Shown here: positions 50,986 through 62,897 of the stretch, piece after piece
Layout: every line of letters starts with the position of its first letter
How positions within the stretch are numbered: position 1 is the stretch's first letter
Origin: Okapia johnstoni
Lineage: Eukaryota; Chordata; Mammalia; Artiodactyla; Giraffidae
Direction: 5' to 3'
DNA length: 64,000 nt
Assembly (NCBI GenBank): GCA_024291935.2
Contig: CM044306.1
Location: forward strand, 18,547,001-18,611,000
The notes under the pieces: model-generated
Told to the model about the DNA's origin: nothing
The model's database searches: none
What the model saw: the letters and a program-made list of their open reading frames with translations, nothing else
Translations under genes and position numbers: made by a program

Positions 50986-52065
50986 GAGTATTATCCTCAG
51001 ATGAGAACCACTGGGATAAACAGACACCCCCAAAGTTGTCTACTTCTCTATTTTGCGAGCTTCTTGTAGCTAAAACCCATGTGCTTTCTTCTCCTTCTCC
51101 AGGATCTGGCCTAAAGGTACCCAGAGAGCCCTTACTGGAGTAAGAGCCCTTACTCCAGTTCTTCCTCCCCAGGATTTAGCTGGGCATACAATCTTACCAA
51201 CCTGGGATGATAGGAACGAAAATACGAGTCATACATGGTAATTTCCCTTCCAACGAGCTTTCACGAATGTATAACAATCTTCACAGTTTAGGAATTAGTA
51301 ATTTTTATTATGGAAAAAAAAGGTGGCACAGTTAATATTTTTTTAAGTTCACAAGAGAAAAGTACCTATAACCCTAACACCCTGCATAACTACACTCAGT
51401 TTTGCTTTTTACTTCCATTCCCTGTCTACACCTGCTCTTACAGTGTAGACAGATACAGGCAAAGTGTGTACCATCTGGGTTCTGCTATTTTCACTTAACA
51501 CTTAGAAATGTTTTCCATGTTGTTATATGGTTTTCATAATGAATGATCTTTTCAAAGTCTACATAGTGTTCCATTGCACAGACCTACTTTAATTTTAAAC
51601 ACTCTCCCAAGTGTTAAATGTTTAGCTAATTTCCATGTTTATTGATTTTGGGTTTCTTGCTTTATCAGGAATGCTGCAATACATACGTTTATATACATAA
51701 CTCTGCTTCTGCTCTAATTATTCAAATAATTCCCAGAAACTATTGAGTCAATGGGTGTGGATATCTTCATGGCTCTTGGCACACAGTCCCATATCACTCT
51801 CCCAGAGATAGGTACCAGTTTACAAAGTTTCCTGGCAGTCTATACATGCCCCAATTTTACTACAAGTTCACCAGCATTGAGGATTTTCATTAAAAAAAAA
51901 CAATCTATCCATATATATATAAAGTGGCTTAAATTTGCAAGTCTGTGATTTCATGCATTTTCCTAGTACTATTTATTATTTGGATTCCTCCTTACATTAA
52001 TAAATAATACATAGTATCTAGAATGGAAATTATTATCATCATTTTACACATCAAAATCCCATCCA
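50986..52065. other. Intergenic, AT-rich, partly L1-like
   Basis: 51,500-51,900 resembles an old L1 3' UTR in reverse (TCTACATAGTGTTCCATTGC). No gene. Confidence 0.4.
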
Positions 52066-52067
52066 GA

Positions 52068-52322
52068 GGACTTCCCAGTGGTTAAGAATCTGCCTGCCAA
52101 TGCAGGGGACATAGGTTTGATCTCTGGCCCAGGGAAGATTCCACGTGCCACTGGGCAACTAAGCCCACCCACCGCAACTACTGAAGCCACACACACCAAA
52201 GCCATGCTTTGCAGCAAGAGAAGCCACCACAATGAGAAGCTTTCATACTGCAGCTAGAGAAGGCCCATGTGCCGCAAGAAAGACCCAGCATGGCCAAAAA
52301 TTAAGTAATTAATTAAAAAAAA
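52068..52322 (+). mobile_element. CHR-type SINE
   Basis: GGACTTCCCAGTGGTTAAGA head and AAGACCCAGCATGGCCAAAA end. Confidence 0.85.
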
Positions 52323-52650
52323 AACCCACCCAGAGAAGTTAGGGAAAGTTGTCCGAGTTCACAGAGTCGGTCAAATTAGAAGGAAAATTTTTGATCTACC
52401 TAGTCCAGTGCTCTTTGTGCCCCACCCCATAGCTCAGCCTGCCTTAGGCTCAGTGCCGAGATCAGGAGCAAAGGAAGGGCTGGTTCAAAAGACCTCTCTC
52501 TGAGGTCTGTAGTTAACCCCCCACTGACTCCAGGTTTTCAGCCCAGGTCTTAAGAGGTACATGGAGGCATCCCCCAGAAAGGAGTCCTGCTTCTGGGTCT
52601 CTTGCCTTGCCCCTTCTGTTCCAGGTCCTATGGTATTTCTTTTTCTTCTT
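52323..52650. other. Intergenic unique sequence
   Basis: Nothing recognised. Confidence 0.35.
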
Positions 52651-52654
52651 AACT

Positions 52655-52996
52655 TTAAAAAAAATTTTTTTTTTTTTTGGCTCTGCTGGGTCTTTGTTGC
52701 TGCACGTGGGCTTTCCCTAGTTGCGACAAACGGGGGCTACTCTAGTTGCAGTGCAGTACGTGGGCTTCTCATTTCAGTGGCTTCTCTTGTTGCAGAGCAC
52801 AGGCTCTAGGGCACTCAGGCTTCAGTACTTGCAGCATGAGGGCTCTAGAGTGTGGGCTCAGTAGTTCTGGTGCACGGGCTGAGTCACCCTGCAGCATGTG
52901 GAATCTTCTTCCTGGACCGGGGATCCGACCTGTGTACCCTGCAGGCAGGGAATCTTCAGGCAGATTCTCAGCCACTGGACCACCAGGGAAGTCCCA
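52655..52996 (-). mobile_element. CHR-type SINE, long form
   Basis: T-rich start, CTGCTGGGTCTTTGTTGCTG, TGGACCACCAGGGAAGTCCC. Flanked by an imperfect repeat: CCAGGTCCTATGGTATTTC on the left and CCAGGTCCTGCAGTATTTC on the right. Confidence 0.88.
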
Positions 52997-54040
52997 GGTC
53001 CTGCAGTATTTCACCTCTGATAAATTCCTGAGGGCAGTGATTCCCAGACCTGGCTGCTTCCCAGGATCCCTTGGGAAAACCCTTTTCCACTTCCCACACA
53101 CAGATCGCTGATCTGTAGTCAGAATCTTCAGGGTCTGAGGTCTGAGGATCTACAGCTTTTTAACCCCCTCTAGATAATTATTAGGCTTACCTAGGTTTAG
53201 CACCCACTGTGTCAGGGTCCATGATCCCAGGAGTGTCTGTTAAAAACTCAGAATCCTGGCTTGCCTTGGGCCTGCTGTAGAGCCATGGAATTTGCATTCC
53301 AACAAGCATCCTGTCCACAGACCATACAAAGGGGACCTTCGGGGACTGGGAAAGGGCCTCTTCAGCCACCACTTTACAATTTAATCAAAATGTAGACAAA
53401 CCTCAATTGGAAATGGCTCTTCCTTCTTCCCAGAGGAACCAGCTAGATTTCCTATAAATCCAATTTGCTCATCTAGCCCCAAAGCGTTAGCATAAAAGCA
53501 CTAGAGAGTGAAGGAAAAGGAGAACAGCAATCCTGCCCGAGAGAAAAACCTCTCTTCCAAGCAAAGGGGGGGGGGCTGCGGTGGACAGCGTGGCAGGTGG
53601 TGTTTATATGCAATCATGGGCTATTCACCAAACTCCCAAACCGCCTGTAAGATGCAAATTGTTCACCAGCAACATCCCTTAGCCATTCATCTTGTGAACT
53701 GATGGCAGTCGCCTTCTTTTTCCCTTTCCCGAATCAAACTCCTAAGAAGCCAGCAAAGCCTGGAAGCCACACAAAGGCAATGCTTCCTGTGTCACAGAGC
53801 AGGACATCACCCCAGCCCCTGGAGTTGAGTTTGTTTCCTTAGACAAAAATCACAAAGGTGTTCTCCTTTTATTGGAGGTGGGGAGAGATGATATTTAACT
53901 TCAGACTTGTAGCAATCTTCCTGTCTCGCTCTCCACCAAACACTTACTGAGAGCAAGAATCTGGGGTCCCAACCCAGACCAAGTCATTTGTTTTTCAAAG
54001 TGTTTTTACTGCAGTTCATCACTTACCAAAAACCGACTGC
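52997..54040. other. Intergenic unique sequence
   Basis: No gene recognised. A G run lies at 53,567-53,575. Confidence 0.35.
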
Positions 54041-54042
54041 TT

Positions 54043-54342
54043 TGGACTTCCCTGGTGGTCCAGTGGTTAAGAATCTGCCTGCCAATGCAGGGGGCCACGG
54101 GTTTGATCCCTGCTCCGGGAAGATCCCACATGCCTTGGAGCAACTAAGCTCGTGTGCCACAACCACTGTGAAGCCTGTGCCCCTAGAGCCCATGCTCCGC
54201 AACAAGAGAAGCCAAAGCAATGAGAAGCCCGCACATGGCAACTAGAGAGTAGCCTCCCTTGCCACAAGTAGAGAAAGCCCGCCCACAGCAACGAAGACCC
54301 AGCAAAGCCAAAAATTTAAATAGATAAATAATTTTTTTTAAT
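54043..54342 (+). mobile_element. CHR-type SINE, long form
   Basis: GGACTTCCCTGGTGGTCCAG head, AACTAGAGAGTAGCC blocks, A-rich end. Confidence 0.88.
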
Positions 54343-54783
54343 ACTTACAGCCTTGAACATAAAGGACAGGTAAAAACTCCAATGAATCTGCAAATTTTGG
54401 TTTTGAAGTGGCCAAAAACAAAGAAAAGAAAATTAAATAAAGACCCCTTGGGATTATGATCATGGTCAAAAAAAAACAACTTTAAAACATCTGTCAAATT
54501 GACAAAGATTAAAGAGAATTTTAATACCCAATGGCGCAAGAAGTGAGTAGCATTCTCTTCTACTATGCTTCCTAGAGGGCAATTGGGCAAAAATTAGGCA
54601 AATCCCATGCCCCAGCAATCACAGTTCTAGGAATTTATCCCAAGGGAGAAATCCAGGGTGCACAGATATTACTTACAGTGATACTTGTAATATTTAAAAA
54701 TTGAAATGATATAATGTTCAAGGGTAAGAGAATAAAAATTGTAGACATACAGTGGGAACTTCGTAAGCTCTTTAAAAATAATG
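54343..54783 (+). mobile_element. Old L1-like remnant
   Basis: Phrases such as TCACAGTTCTAGGAATTTAT and GTGATACTTGTAATATTTAA are L1 3'-like. It resumes after the hAT element at about 55,005. Confidence 0.5.
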
Positions 54784-54791
54784 CTATAGAA

Positions 54792-54996
54792 CAGGAGTCA
54801 GAAAACCACGCCCACAGGCCAAATGGACCTCTCTCTTGCTTTTGTAAATAAAGTTTTATTGGAGCACAGCCATGCTCATTGTCTTTGTGCCCTCAACAAT
54901 TGCTTTCATGCTATATGACGGCAGTAGTTCCAACAGACTGCAGAGGGTGAAATATTTACCATCTTAATCCTTATGGAAAAACTTTGCCAACCTCTG
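54792..54996 (-). mobile_element. hAT-Charlie-type MITE with 8-bp duplication
   Basis: 205 bp starting CAGGAGTCAGAAAACC and ending GGCAAACT-like in reverse (TTTGCCAACCTCTG). Internal text TAAATAAAGTTTTATTGGAG is typical of MER-class elements. Perfect 8-bp duplication CTATAGAA at 54,784-54,791 and 54,997-55,004. Subfamily not named. Confidence 0.85.
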
Positions 54997-55004
54997 CTAT
55001 AGAA

Positions 55005-55835
55005 GAATATTTACAATGTTATGATATATTGCTAAATGAAAATTTTAAAAATCAGGGCTACCACATGATACCATTTTTGTTATGCATAGGTATAAGATTG
55101 AAATAAACTCAAATAACAATAATTCTGTCTAGGTAGGGGGATCACAGGTGGTCAGATATGTCTATATGTATCTGAGAGGCTCTCTTTGTGTTTTTCACGT
55201 CCATACTGAATATGTATTATTTCTATAATTATTAAGAGGGAAGAGGAAAAAATAAAAGTGGGACTTGCCATCTTCTACTCTCCCCTCTTAACCTCCATCC
55301 CAACCCCCAGCTTCATCCCAACCTTCCTCCAAAGCACCTCCTTGTCCCCATCCCCACCCCCACCCTAATCTTGTCTTCCTTGGAAAAATCCCTGCTCAGT
55401 TGAAAAAAGGAGAGGATTCTTTTTATTCCAGGCAAGGCCCACATCATCATTTGCACCTGGGGATAAGGAGGGGCAGGAACGAGAAGAAACAAGAGTTTTG
55501 TTTTGTTTTTTTAAAACTGGTTTTGCCTCTGACCTAAAAATACAAACCTTAGTAACACTCAGGGCTCTAGCTTATTAACATTGTAACATTTAGTAAATTC
55601 AGGGCTCTAGCTTCTTCTACAAACCAAGAATTCCTCACTGCTGCCATAGTCTAGGACATGGGTAAGGGCTTGTGCTGAGGCTGAAAGCCTGAGTACTGAC
55701 CAGCATTATGATATCAAAAGAGACCTTCATGTACCCACTCAACAAACTGCCCCCAAGCACTCATTGGCACAAAACATAGCCCTACCTTAAAAACTGAAAA
55801 GACAAGTTTGAAACTTTAAAATAGTCATAATAACT
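55005..55835. other. Intergenic, no gene
   Basis: The left part continues the L1-like remnant; the rest is unassigned and pyrimidine-rich at 55,260-55,400. Confidence 0.35.
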
Positions 55836-55837
55836 GT

Positions 55838-55958
55838 CTTTTTTTTTCTATGCCATACTGCACAGTTTGCAGGATCTTAGTTCCCTAACCAGAGATGGAA
55901 CCTGGGTCTACTGCAGTGAAAGCGCTGAGTCCTAATCACTGGACACCAAGGATTTTTT
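55838..55958 (-). mobile_element. CHR-type SINE, short copy
   Basis: TTTGCAGGATCTTAGTTCCC and CCTAATCACTGGACACCAAG. Confidence 0.8.
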
Positions 55959-55984
55959 TTTTTAACAAAGCATCTCCTCGTTAT

Positions 55985-56256
55985 ATTTGTTTTTATTTTA
56001 TTCATTTTTGATTCCACCAGGTTTCCATAGCTGCGCACAGGCTTTCTCTAGTTGCAGCGAGGAGGGAACTTCTCTCTAGTTGCAGTGTGTGGCTTCTCAC
56101 TGTAGTTGCTGAACACGAGCTCTAGAGTGTGGCTCAGTAGTTGTGGTACACGAGCTTAGTTGCCCTGAGGCATGTGGGCTCTTCCCGGACCAGGGACCTG
56201 TGTCCCCTGCATTGGCCAGCAGATTCTTAACCACTGGACCTCCAGGGAAGTCCCTC
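55985..56256 (-). mobile_element. CHR-type SINE, long form
   Basis: GCTTTCTCTAGTTGCAGCGA, TTGTGGTACACGAGCTTAGT, TGGACCTCCAGGGAAGTCCC. It lies just after the short CHR copy in the same orientation. Confidence 0.85.
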
Positions 56257-56430
56257 AATAACCTCTTAATTATAAACTCTTACACTTGCACAGAACATTA
56301 CAGTGTCAGATCTTTTTTACATACTTAAGTCATTTTATTTCTCCGTACTCAATGTATAAACAGTCAGATGTTATTAAGCACCACCTCTGCACGTGGCCCA
56401 TTGGGAAATGTGAAAAGACATGAGCTAGTA

Positions 56431-56560
56431 CAGAGGTCCTCAATCACATTGCAAATCAAAATCACCTGGGGAGCGTGAAAAAAAAACAGATGTCAGAACT
56501 TCCAGCGGTGCAGCCTGGGAATCTGATTTTTAAAGCTCCCCCAGGGAGCTCTCCCACATG
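56431..56560 (+). mobile_element. MER5-type hAT fragment
   Basis: CAGAGGTCCTCAATCACATT and CAAAATCACCTGGGGAGC. Confidence 0.65.
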
Positions 56561-56587
56561 CCAGACAATAAGGCCAAATGATTTCAA

Positions 56588-56763
56588 TGGGTGGTTCTGG
56601 AATTTAGCTGCACACTCAAATCACCTGGAGGGTCTAAAACTCCCAGTGCCCAGTCTGGCACCCAGACCGATTCAATCAGAATGCCCCTGGGTAGACTCCA
56701 CCATGAGTATTTTCTAAAACTCCCCAGGGAAACCCAAGGTGCAGCCAAGTTTGAGAACCACTG
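56588..56763 (+). mobile_element. MER5-type hAT element
   Basis: GGGTGGTTCTGGAATTTAGC start, CAAATCACCTGGAGGGTCTA, and the CCAAGTTTGAGAACCACTG end. Confidence 0.7.
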
Positions 56764-58080
56764 AACTGAAGGAATTCAGAGGTGATAAGAGGGCAGGCTA
56801 GAGTGACCAAAGAATGTTTCTGCAGGAGATGGGAACCAAGCCATGGCTTCGAGAAACAGCAGAAAAGAAAGGAATTTGAGGGTGGAGGACAGCATAAGCA
56901 AATATTTGGCTAAGGCCAAAGATTTATGATGAGAAATAAGGCCAGGAGCATAGGGTGGGGCCAGGTCTTGAGGGGCCAAGAAGGCCAAGTAAGGGGTTTG
57001 ATTTATACCTAAGAGAGAGTCATAGAAGATCTTAAGCAAGGAAGTGACTGATCTAAGATTTGGGGGAAGATAAATCTGGGAGTAAGTACACAGAGATCAG
57101 CTGGAGTCAGGGGGACTGGATAAGAGATTATGAAAGATTTTCTGAAGCCATAATACCTAGCAAGGGAGAGGGTAACAGAGACACACGTTTTCTCGTACTG
57201 TTGGAACGTACATAAATTGTTACAACTTTTCTGGAAGGCAGGGCAGCCCCAGGCTTTAGGGTACCTTTGTGAGGATTGGGACAAGATGCCCCTACCTCCA
57301 AGGAGACACAACCCCCTGCCACAGTGCATGGCAGAGCCGAAGCTGGATTTTCGGTCCTGCCTTGCTCCCCTTAACACGGACCCTCATGTGCAACAAACAA
57401 CCCTCACAACTGTCTACAGCAGGTCCGCTAGAGGACACGTTCACAAAGCTGCAAGGCTGTACATAACCACCTCAGTTACGGATCACTAAATGTGGAGCCT
57501 TTAGGGATTGTTCCTGCGTCAGGGCAGCAAGTTAGCCATAGAACCACATGTATGCTAGAAGTGCCCAAGACAGCAGTGAGGGTTCTGGCAGAACTTGGAC
57601 CAGGGAAGAACACATCAGTGACAAGCATAGAGTATCTATGATCCGGTAGATATTCCCTCTTCTGCCTTGATTCAGATCTAACAGTCCTGGCTACCAACAA
57701 TAAGAGGATTTGCCTTCCTCCAAAAGAGAGAGGTTATGTGAAGTGGAAGCTCTTGGCCTTGTTTCCTGTTTGGAAGGCGGTTGTGTGAGGATGTGATGTT
57801 GGAGTTGTGACAGCTATCTTGCAACCATGAAGAATGTCAGAGATTCTCAGAGCTTCTGAGCCAAGAGAATCTCAGAGATTCTGACTCAGTGCCATATTTG
57901 ACAAGTTCCCAGTTCAAATCTGACCTTGCTGAGCTGCTTAACTAATTCTCAAAACTTCATGTTTTGTGAGATAATTAAATTCCTTTACAATTTAAGTTAC
58001 AATTCTTTAGATATTGTATTACTTGCAACTGAACACATCTGAACATTTACAGATTAACTTATCCAACAAAAATTTAATGA
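56764..58080. other. Intergenic unique sequence
   Basis: No gene. 56,780-57,080 resembles a common diverged repeat (AGGCCAAGTAAGGGGTTTGA) that I cannot name. Confidence 0.35.
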
Positions 58081-58093
58081 TCTCCTACTTGAT

Positions 58094-58296
58094 TGTTGCT
58101 AAGTCATGTCCAACCCTTTTTTAACCCCACAGACTGTAACCTGCCAGGCTCCTCTGTTCAAGGGATTTCCTAGGCAAGAATACTGGAGTGGGTTGCCATT
58201 TCTTTATCCGGGAGATCTTCCTGACCCAGGAATCGAACCTACGTCTCCTGCATTGGCAGGCGGATCTTTCACTATTAAGCCACCAGGGAAGCCTGT
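58094..58296 (-). mobile_element. Bov-tA SINE with perfect duplication
   Basis: Reverse Bov-A body and head (TAAGCCACCAGGGAAGCC). 11-bp duplication TCCTACTTGAT at 58,083-58,093 and 58,297-58,307. Confidence 0.92.
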
Positions 58297-58479
58297 TCCT
58301 ACTTGATATTAGAGATTTAAAGATAGTTTAATTTCCAGTCCTCTGGAAGTATAAATTCTAGAGAAGACAGAGAGTTAAAACAAATAAACCCACGTGACAA
58401 GTGCTCTAGCAGAAGTGTGAATAAACTATTGCAGGATGACAGGAGGCAAAATGACTTCCTCTGAGAATAAGAGGGTGCT

Positions 58480-58621
58480 TATTTATTTTTATTTATTTTT
58501 GAATGTGTTTCTGGCCATGCCGCAGGGCTCATGAGATTTTAGTTCCCCAACCAGGGGTCAAACCTGGGCTCTCGGTAGTGAAAGTACAGAGTCCTAACCA
58601 CTGGACCACCAGGGAATTCCC
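58480..58621 (-). mobile_element. CHR-type SINE, short copy
   Basis: CATGAGATTTTAGTTCCCCA and CCTAACCACTGGACCACCAG. Confidence 0.82.
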
Positions 58622-60797
58622 TAAGAGGATATTTAGATGGGATTTTGTTTTAGACATGAGGTTTGAGGGATATCTAGATGAAGATGTCTATAATGCTGCA
58701 GGCATGTCTGAATTAAATATATATATTTGGGAGGCATTAGCAGAGGGCTGGTAGTTGAAGTCATGGGAGATGTTAGAATCTCCCTATCCATGGATCAGTG
58801 ATAATATCAGCAGCTTAAAAACGAGACTAGCAGGCCCAGACCAAGACTCATGCATTCGTTGGTTTAACTATATCAAAGCTCCAGGGCGGCATCTTATGAT
58901 TGAGCCTGTTCTCCCCAGGCTCACAAGATAGATGCCAGGGCTTCAGGCACCATATTTTCACATTTTGTTTAAAAGCACCAAAGGCTGCTTGTCCTTGCAC
59001 AGTTGTCCCCTGAAGTCCCTCCCACCTAAACTTCTGCTCATGCCCCACTGGCCAGGGCTATGTCACACGTCCACCCTTAAACAAATCACAGGCAAAGATG
59101 AATTATTTACTGTGACTTCTTGGACCAATCATGATTTGTCCCCTGGCACAGAGGAGGGGTCACCTTCCTTGAACAAGAAGGAAAAAGAATAATTGTTTCA
59201 TGGGCAACCAGCAGTATCTGCTACTCACTGAGGGAGCCAAGAGATTAGACAAAGGCCTAAGACAGAGAACTGGGAACTTGTCAACATTTTCAGGACAGAA
59301 AAGGAAGGTGGAGATGGAGAAGAAATGATCAGAAAAGGAGGAGCAGGAAGTCCCAGAAGAAGAGAAAAGAGAGTTTCCAGAAGGAAGATGAAGCCAACTG
59401 CTTCAAACATTATAGGGAAGTCAAATAGATAAAAAACAGTCCTGGAGGCCATTCGTCTTGATTAGTAGGAGTTTACTGTTGACCTTGATAAGAATGTTGC
59501 CAAGAACATAAAAGCATATTAAAAGGGGTGAGTGGGAGGTGAAGAAGTAAAATGTTCCGGAAAAGGGAAGAAGCAAAACATGCAGCCACTGGGAGAAGAC
59601 TTGGAGGGAAAATTGTATTGAACACAGAATCTGCCAGAATCCTCAACTACAGCTAGACTAGATTGGAAAAGCAGGAAGACCGACCAGCTTCCTCTACTGC
59701 ATATTCATCAGGGACCTTCTTGCCAGCTTGAGAGAGGATGAGGCAGAAGAGCCCCTCCCACCCTGGCTCCATGATTAATTTTGTCTCTCATGGGGCTGGG
59801 CATAAAAGAGGGACTAATCATGCTCTCCCACCATCTGGGCAATTATGGTCTCCCATCAGCTGGTACAAAATGAGGAGTTTGTGACATTTAATGGCAACCC
59901 TGCCCCCATCACATCTGGGCCTTAATCTCTTGAATTAGCCGAATCAAGGGAAATTTGGAGATGTATTGTGATTCAAGTGATGAAATAAATAACCCCTTGG
60001 CCAGGCTGCACTCCAAGTCTCCCCATCTTCATGATGCTTCATTGGAGAAGGCTGAAATGGCACGACTAGCAGACACCTTACAGGGGATGCAGGAGTCTGG
60101 GCAATAGGGCTGTGGTAGGAATATGCCCAGCTTGGATTCCTCCTGCATGGAGCCTTCCCAGACCTTCACCATCTGCTGTCCACCTCTGAACTAAGAGCTG
60201 GAGCAAAGAAGGATGTCACAAATTGGGCTGGGGGATCCCATGCTAGGCAAACATCCACTGCTCCACAATTCCAGGATTCTGTGATCCTAGGATCCCTGTG
60301 TGTCCCCTTATCCTGGTGCCTGTATCACACAGCGTCAGAATCCTCTGGGACCCTGTCCCATTGATGGCTGCTTGAGATCAAGGGCCAGATCTGCCTTGCT
60401 GAGGCTCCTCTGTGCTCAGTGCCCAGAATAGGGACTGGCATAGACCAGAACTCAAGAAGTGTGAGAGAACGAGGGGCTGTAGAGAATATATTCTGATCAC
60501 AAAACACTCCTCAAAGGGCATTTCTTCAAGAACACCGTGTGTTCATAAGGAGACACTGTGTCCCTGGACCATGGTTTCTGATAGGAAGGTAATGCTTGGG
60601 CTCCTCTTCTGGTTCCCTTTGGATTATGAAGCATCTTCCCATCTAGTATCTCATGACATTCCCAATCACACTGATAGGCTGGGAAAGGAGAGGAAATAAC
60701 CAAATGAAATTCCAAAACAGATTCAGTAGGGATCTTCTTGCTCCTATCAAGGATATGATTAGGGCAGAATCCCCTTCCTATTTGTGATTCATTATTG
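58622..60797. other. Repeat-poor intergenic block of about 2 kb
   Basis: No transposon or gene recognised. 59,680-60,010 carries homeodomain-like and TATA-like motifs and is treated as a finding. Confidence 0.35.
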
Positions 60798-60893
60798 CTG
60801 ACAAAGGTCTGTATAGTCAAAGCTATGGTTTTTCCAGTAGTCATGGACAGGTGTGTGAGTTGGACCATAAAGAAGGCTGAGTGCCGAAGAACT
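60798..60893 (+). mobile_element. Small BovB fragment
   Basis: GTCAAAGCTATGGTTTTTCC and GGACCATAAAGAAGGCTGAG match the BovB reverse-transcriptase region found three times elsewhere in the window. Confidence 0.85.
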
Positions 60894-61404
60894 GAAGCCC
60901 CTCCAGGACCCTGAAGAACACAATGCCACCTTGACAGTTAACAATAGCTACAAAAAATGTCTCAAAGTTCATCTTTGATCTCAGTATATGACCAAAATTT
61001 GCTATTCTGCTTTGACTTCATCCTTTGGAAAACTGAATTGTGAAATGTGTTCTTCAATGACATTTCTGAATTTGTATGTGATGGGTGATCATGTGGCCAC
61101 ATATTTTGCCATCATATCTTGTCAGTTATAACATTAGTAACACAAACAAGGCATGTCATACCAATTTATTAGTATATGTGAATATTACTTTTCCATGGAG
61201 ATAAACATTTCCAATTACCTTGCAGTAAAAATCTCCTGTATGCTCTATGTGTTGAAATTATCGTGTCAAGGTTAAAATTTTCTAATAATGAATGATGGAT
61301 GTGAAAACTGATAGTTCTATGTACAAAAATAGTGTATACCTTTCAAATGGTGATATAAAGAAATAGGTGGGCAACTATGTAAATATCAGAGTGTGTTGGC
61401 TAAA
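60894..61404. other. Intergenic, AT-rich
   Basis: Nothing recognised. Confidence 0.35.
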
Positions 61405-61405
61405 T

Positions 61406-61572
61406 CAGTGCTTCTCAAACTTAGAGACTATCTGGAAAGTTGGGGCGAGGAGAATTTATTCTTCAGACATCTGATTGGATAGGTCTCTGCATCGGCCCAA
61501 GAATTTTCCTTTAGAACAAGTTCCAAGGTGATAATGATGCTGCTGGTCTGAGGACCTACACTGAGCAGCACC
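61406..61572 (+). mobile_element. MER5A-type hAT element
   Basis: CAGTGCTTCTCAAACTTAGA, CATCTGATTGGATAGGTCTC, GATGCTGCTGGTCTGAGGAC. Confidence 0.75.
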
Positions 61573-61667
61573 AAGTGAGAAAACTTTGCAGAAAATACCA
61601 TGGTCTTTTTGAACTGTGAAACAGTTATGAAACTATAAATGATAATATAAAGCGAAATGATAGTTGT

Positions 61668-61998
61668 GCTGTGCTTAATCACTCAGTCATGTCTGACTCC
61701 CTGTGACCCCATGGACTGCAGCCCGCCAGGCTCTTCTGTCCACGGGCATTCTCCAGGCAAGAATACTTGAGTGGCTTGCCATGCCCTTCTCCAGGGGATC
61801 TTCCCAACCCACGGGTCGAACCCAGGTCTCCTGCATTGCAGGTGGACTCTTTACTGTGTGAGTCACCAGGGAAGCCCAAGAATACTGGAGTGGGTAACCT
61901 ACCCCTTCTCCGGGGGATCTTCCTGACCCAGGAATCAAACCAGGGTCTCCTGCATTGCAGGTGTATTCTTTACTGTCTAAGTCACCGGGGAAGCCCAA
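61668..61998 (-). mobile_element. Composite Bov-tA: full unit plus half unit
   Basis: Reverse Bov-A and head to about 61,877, then a second partial unit (AAGAATACTGGAGTGGGTAA to CACCGGGGAAGCCC). Same architecture as the cluster at 24,096-24,408. Confidence 0.85.
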
Positions 61999-62314
61999 AA
62001 CTGAGATATGGAGAGATAAAATAAATTTTCTAATGTCACGCAGTAGGTAAGTAACATATCTGGAATTGACCCTAAGGCCCCACTACCTTTTCTACACCCA
62101 CACCTACAGGGCTAATGGGAAAAAAGAAGGAAGATGAAAGGAAGGAAAAAAGGATTTTACAATAGATATTGTTCCAATTTTTCAGCCCATTGTAATACCT
62201 CTTTTGGGAGTGCTTCTGGTAAAATGGAATAGTTCATAGAAAGCCAACACTTTCTCCAAGAACAGCTAGAAAAATCAGATAAACTGCAGAGCTAACATCT
62301 ATAAAAGCATTAGA

Positions 62315-62885
62315 TATGGACAAAATTATAATTCTAGAATATACACGCACTCCTATGTTCATAGCATAATTCACGAAAGCCAAGACAGGGAAACAACCTA
62401 AATGGCATCAACAGATGAATGGATAAAGAAGATGAGGTATATATACATACAATGGAATATTACTCATCCATAAAGAAGAATGAAATAATGCTGTCTGCTG
62501 CAACATAGATGTACCTAGAGATTATCATACGAAGTGAAGTAAGTCAGAGAAATAAATACCATACAATATAACTTATATGTCAAATCTAAAATACGACACA
62601 AATGAGAACAGACTTGTGGTTGCCATGGGGAAGGAGGGTGGGATAGGGAAGGACTGGGAGTTTGGAATTAGCAGAGGCAAACTGTTATATATAAAACTGA
62701 TGAACAACAAGGTCCTACTGTAAAGCACAAGGAACTGCATTAGGGTTTAATTCATTCAGTATCATGAACTAAACCATAATGGAAAAGAATATAAAAAAAG
62801 AATGCTTATGTGTGTGTATAAAACTGAATCACTTTGCTGTACAGCAGAAATTAACACAACACTATAAATTAACTATACTTCAAAA
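62315..62885 (+). mobile_element. 5'-truncated L1 with duplication
   Basis: L1 3' end (GGATAAAGAAGATGAGGTAT; TTTGCTGTACAGCAGAAATT) with A-rich tail. 12-bp duplication AAAAGCATTAGA at 62,303-62,314 and 62,886-62,897. Confidence 0.88.
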
Positions 62886-62897
62886 AAAAGCATTAGA

